From an uncultured Brachyspira sp. (lineage in GTDB: Bacteria; Spirochaetota; Brachyspiria; Brachyspirales; Brachyspiraceae), in contig CAKVCJ010000151.1 of assembly GCA_934725655.1 (NCBI GenBank), forward strand, positions 1-5,187: a DNA stretch of 5,187 nt. The letters are read 5' to 3'. Shown one piece after another: positions 4,284-5,187 of this stretch. Within the stretch, counting starts at the first letter, position 1, and every line of letters begins with the position of its first letter. Made by a program: the position numbers and the translations under genes. The notes under the pieces were generated by a model. It made no database searches and was not told the DNA's origin. It saw nothing but the letters and a program-made list of their open reading frames with translations.

Positions 4284-5187
4284 ATGAATCAAGTTGTTAT
4301 TAATGATTTTTGCAAGATAGATATAAAGAAGAATAGTGTAGTTACAATAGGTAAATTTGATGGGGTTCATAAGGGGCATCAAAAACTTATTAGTTATACT
4401 GTTAATATGGCTAAAAAATATAATTTGTTATCTGTTGTTATGATAATAAGAAAGAAGAATGTCTCTATTTATCATATGGAAGAGAATATATCTTTTATTA
4501 AGGCTTTGGGTGTTAATTATATAATAGTTATTGACTTTTTACCAGAATTTTATACAATGGAAGCTAAAGAGTTCTTTAATAGATTAATAGAATACTACAA
4601 AATGAAGAGAATTGTCATTGGAGAAGATTTTGCTTTTGGGAAGGATAGAGTTGGAGATGTTGATTTTCTAAGGCGATATGCTTTAGAAAAGAATGTAGAT
4701 GTTAATATAGTTAATTTTCTTAATCATTGCGGCGATAAGATTTCGAGCAGCAATATAAGGGATGCACTATTAAACGGCGAAGTTGAGAGTGTTACGAAGA
4801 TGCTTGGCAGAAATTATAGTATGAGCGGCATCATAATACATGGCAATGCTTTGGGCAGAAAGATAGGCTATCCTACTGCTAATTTAGAATTAAATGATAA
4901 TATATTTGTTCCTAAGATGGGAGTTTACAGCTCTTTGGTAAAAATAGGAAATAGTTCTAAATTATATAAAGCTTTAACTTTTATTGGAGTTAGTAATATT
5001 AATAGAGAACTCAGAGTAGAAAGTCATATATTAGATTTTTCAAGAATGATATACGGTAAAAGAATAACAGTTATATTTCTTAAATATATTAGAGATAATA
5101 TTAAAGTTAATTCTATAGAAGAAGTGAAATCATTATTAGAAAAAGATGAATACAATGTAAGAAAATATTTCAAAAGGAGAAAAAAAT
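4284..5187 (+). CDS. ribF: Riboflavin kinase / FMN adenylyltransferase, 3' end cut by window
   Basis: Bifunctional enzyme that phosphorylates riboflavin to FMN and then adenylates FMN to FAD in the cytoplasm. The frame is open for 301 codons to the last base and ends in a basic KRRKK. A typical RibF is about 300-320 residues, so the gene is almost complete. N-terminal adenylyltransferase module: GKFDGVHKGHQ (23-33) is the nucleotidyltransferase HxGH motif, VIGEDFAFGKDRVGD (111-125) is the conserved flavin-side loop, and ISSSNIR (153-159) replaces the usual ISSTxIR. C-terminal kinase module: GNALGRKIGYPTANL (187-201) with the PTAN metal/nucleotide motif, GVY (213-215), and VESHILDF (245-252) with the likely catalytic glutamate E246, then IYG (256-258) and IR (269-270). 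Oddities: the FxPHP motif expected near residues 52-58 is absent (VMIIRKKN instead), and the segment before E246 is shortened. The start follows the previous stop by four bases. GGAAG (4270-4274), inside the previous gene, is a plausible binding site, suggesting translational coupling. Confidence 0.93.
   Translation, partial: MNQVVINDFCKIDIKKNSVVTIGKFDGVHKGHQKLISYTVNMAKKYNLLSVVMIIRKKNVSIYHMEENISFIKALGVNYIIVIDFLPEFYTMEAKEFFNRLIEYYKMKRIVIGEDFAFGKDRVGDVDFLRRYALEKNVDVNIVNFLNHCGDKISSSNIRDALLNGEVESVTKMLGRNYSMSGIIIHGNALGRKIGYPTANLELNDNIFVPKMGVYSSLVKIGNSSKLYKALTFIGVSNINRELRVESHILDFSRMIYGKRITVIFLKYIRDNIKVNSIEEVKSLLEKDEYNVRKYFKRRKK

Overview
The window looks like chromosomal DNA from a very AT-rich, low-GC bacterium. 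My best guess is a Brachyspira-type spirochaete. The basis is the base composition, the strongly A/T-ending codons, and a family of GC-containing intergenic repeats. One strand of those repeats reads in frame as a peptide containing FGSFDEVRTASC, which I associate from memory with Brachyspira genomes. The assignment is an inference, since nothing here is a species marker.

Layout. Positions 1-731 hold no convincing gene. They carry two copies (about 68-281 and 357-553) of a structured repeat with near-identical ends and a diverged AT-rich centre, then a separate cluster of inverted repeats (612-705). Two genes follow on the minus strand: a short exported protein of unknown function (732-1340, start corrected from an upstream TTG to an ATG with a good ribosome binding site) and a flavin-dependent CoA-disulfide reductase/NADH oxidase-type enzyme (1430-2770). 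A 138-base divergent intergenic region (2771-2908) carries a good sigma-70-type promoter in each direction, plus two inverted repeats over the enzyme's promoter. On the plus strand come a degenerate STAS-domain protein (2909-3283), a six-helix membrane protein with one large extracytoplasmic domain (3332-4279), and ribF, the riboflavin kinase/FMN adenylyltransferase (4284 to the window edge, open at its 3' end).

How the parts fit. RibF makes FMN and FAD, and the CoA-disulfide reductase family uses FAD, so cofactor synthesis and a likely thiol/oxygen-stress flavoenzyme lie near each other, though in divergent units. The membrane protein and ribF are almost certainly co-transcribed, with 4 bases between them. 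The STAS gene probably has its own promoter and may read through. Both the STAS and membrane-protein genes lack a Shine-Dalgarno sequence and have a -10-like box just before the ATG, which suggests leaderless or near-leaderless mRNAs.

The points most worth a second look are the paired structured repeat, the LptF/LptG-like topology of the membrane protein, the loss of the usual FxPHP motif in RibF, the STAS protein without a phosphoacceptor site, and the candidate operators at the reductase promoter. I found no CRISPR array, tRNA, rRNA, transposase or phage gene.
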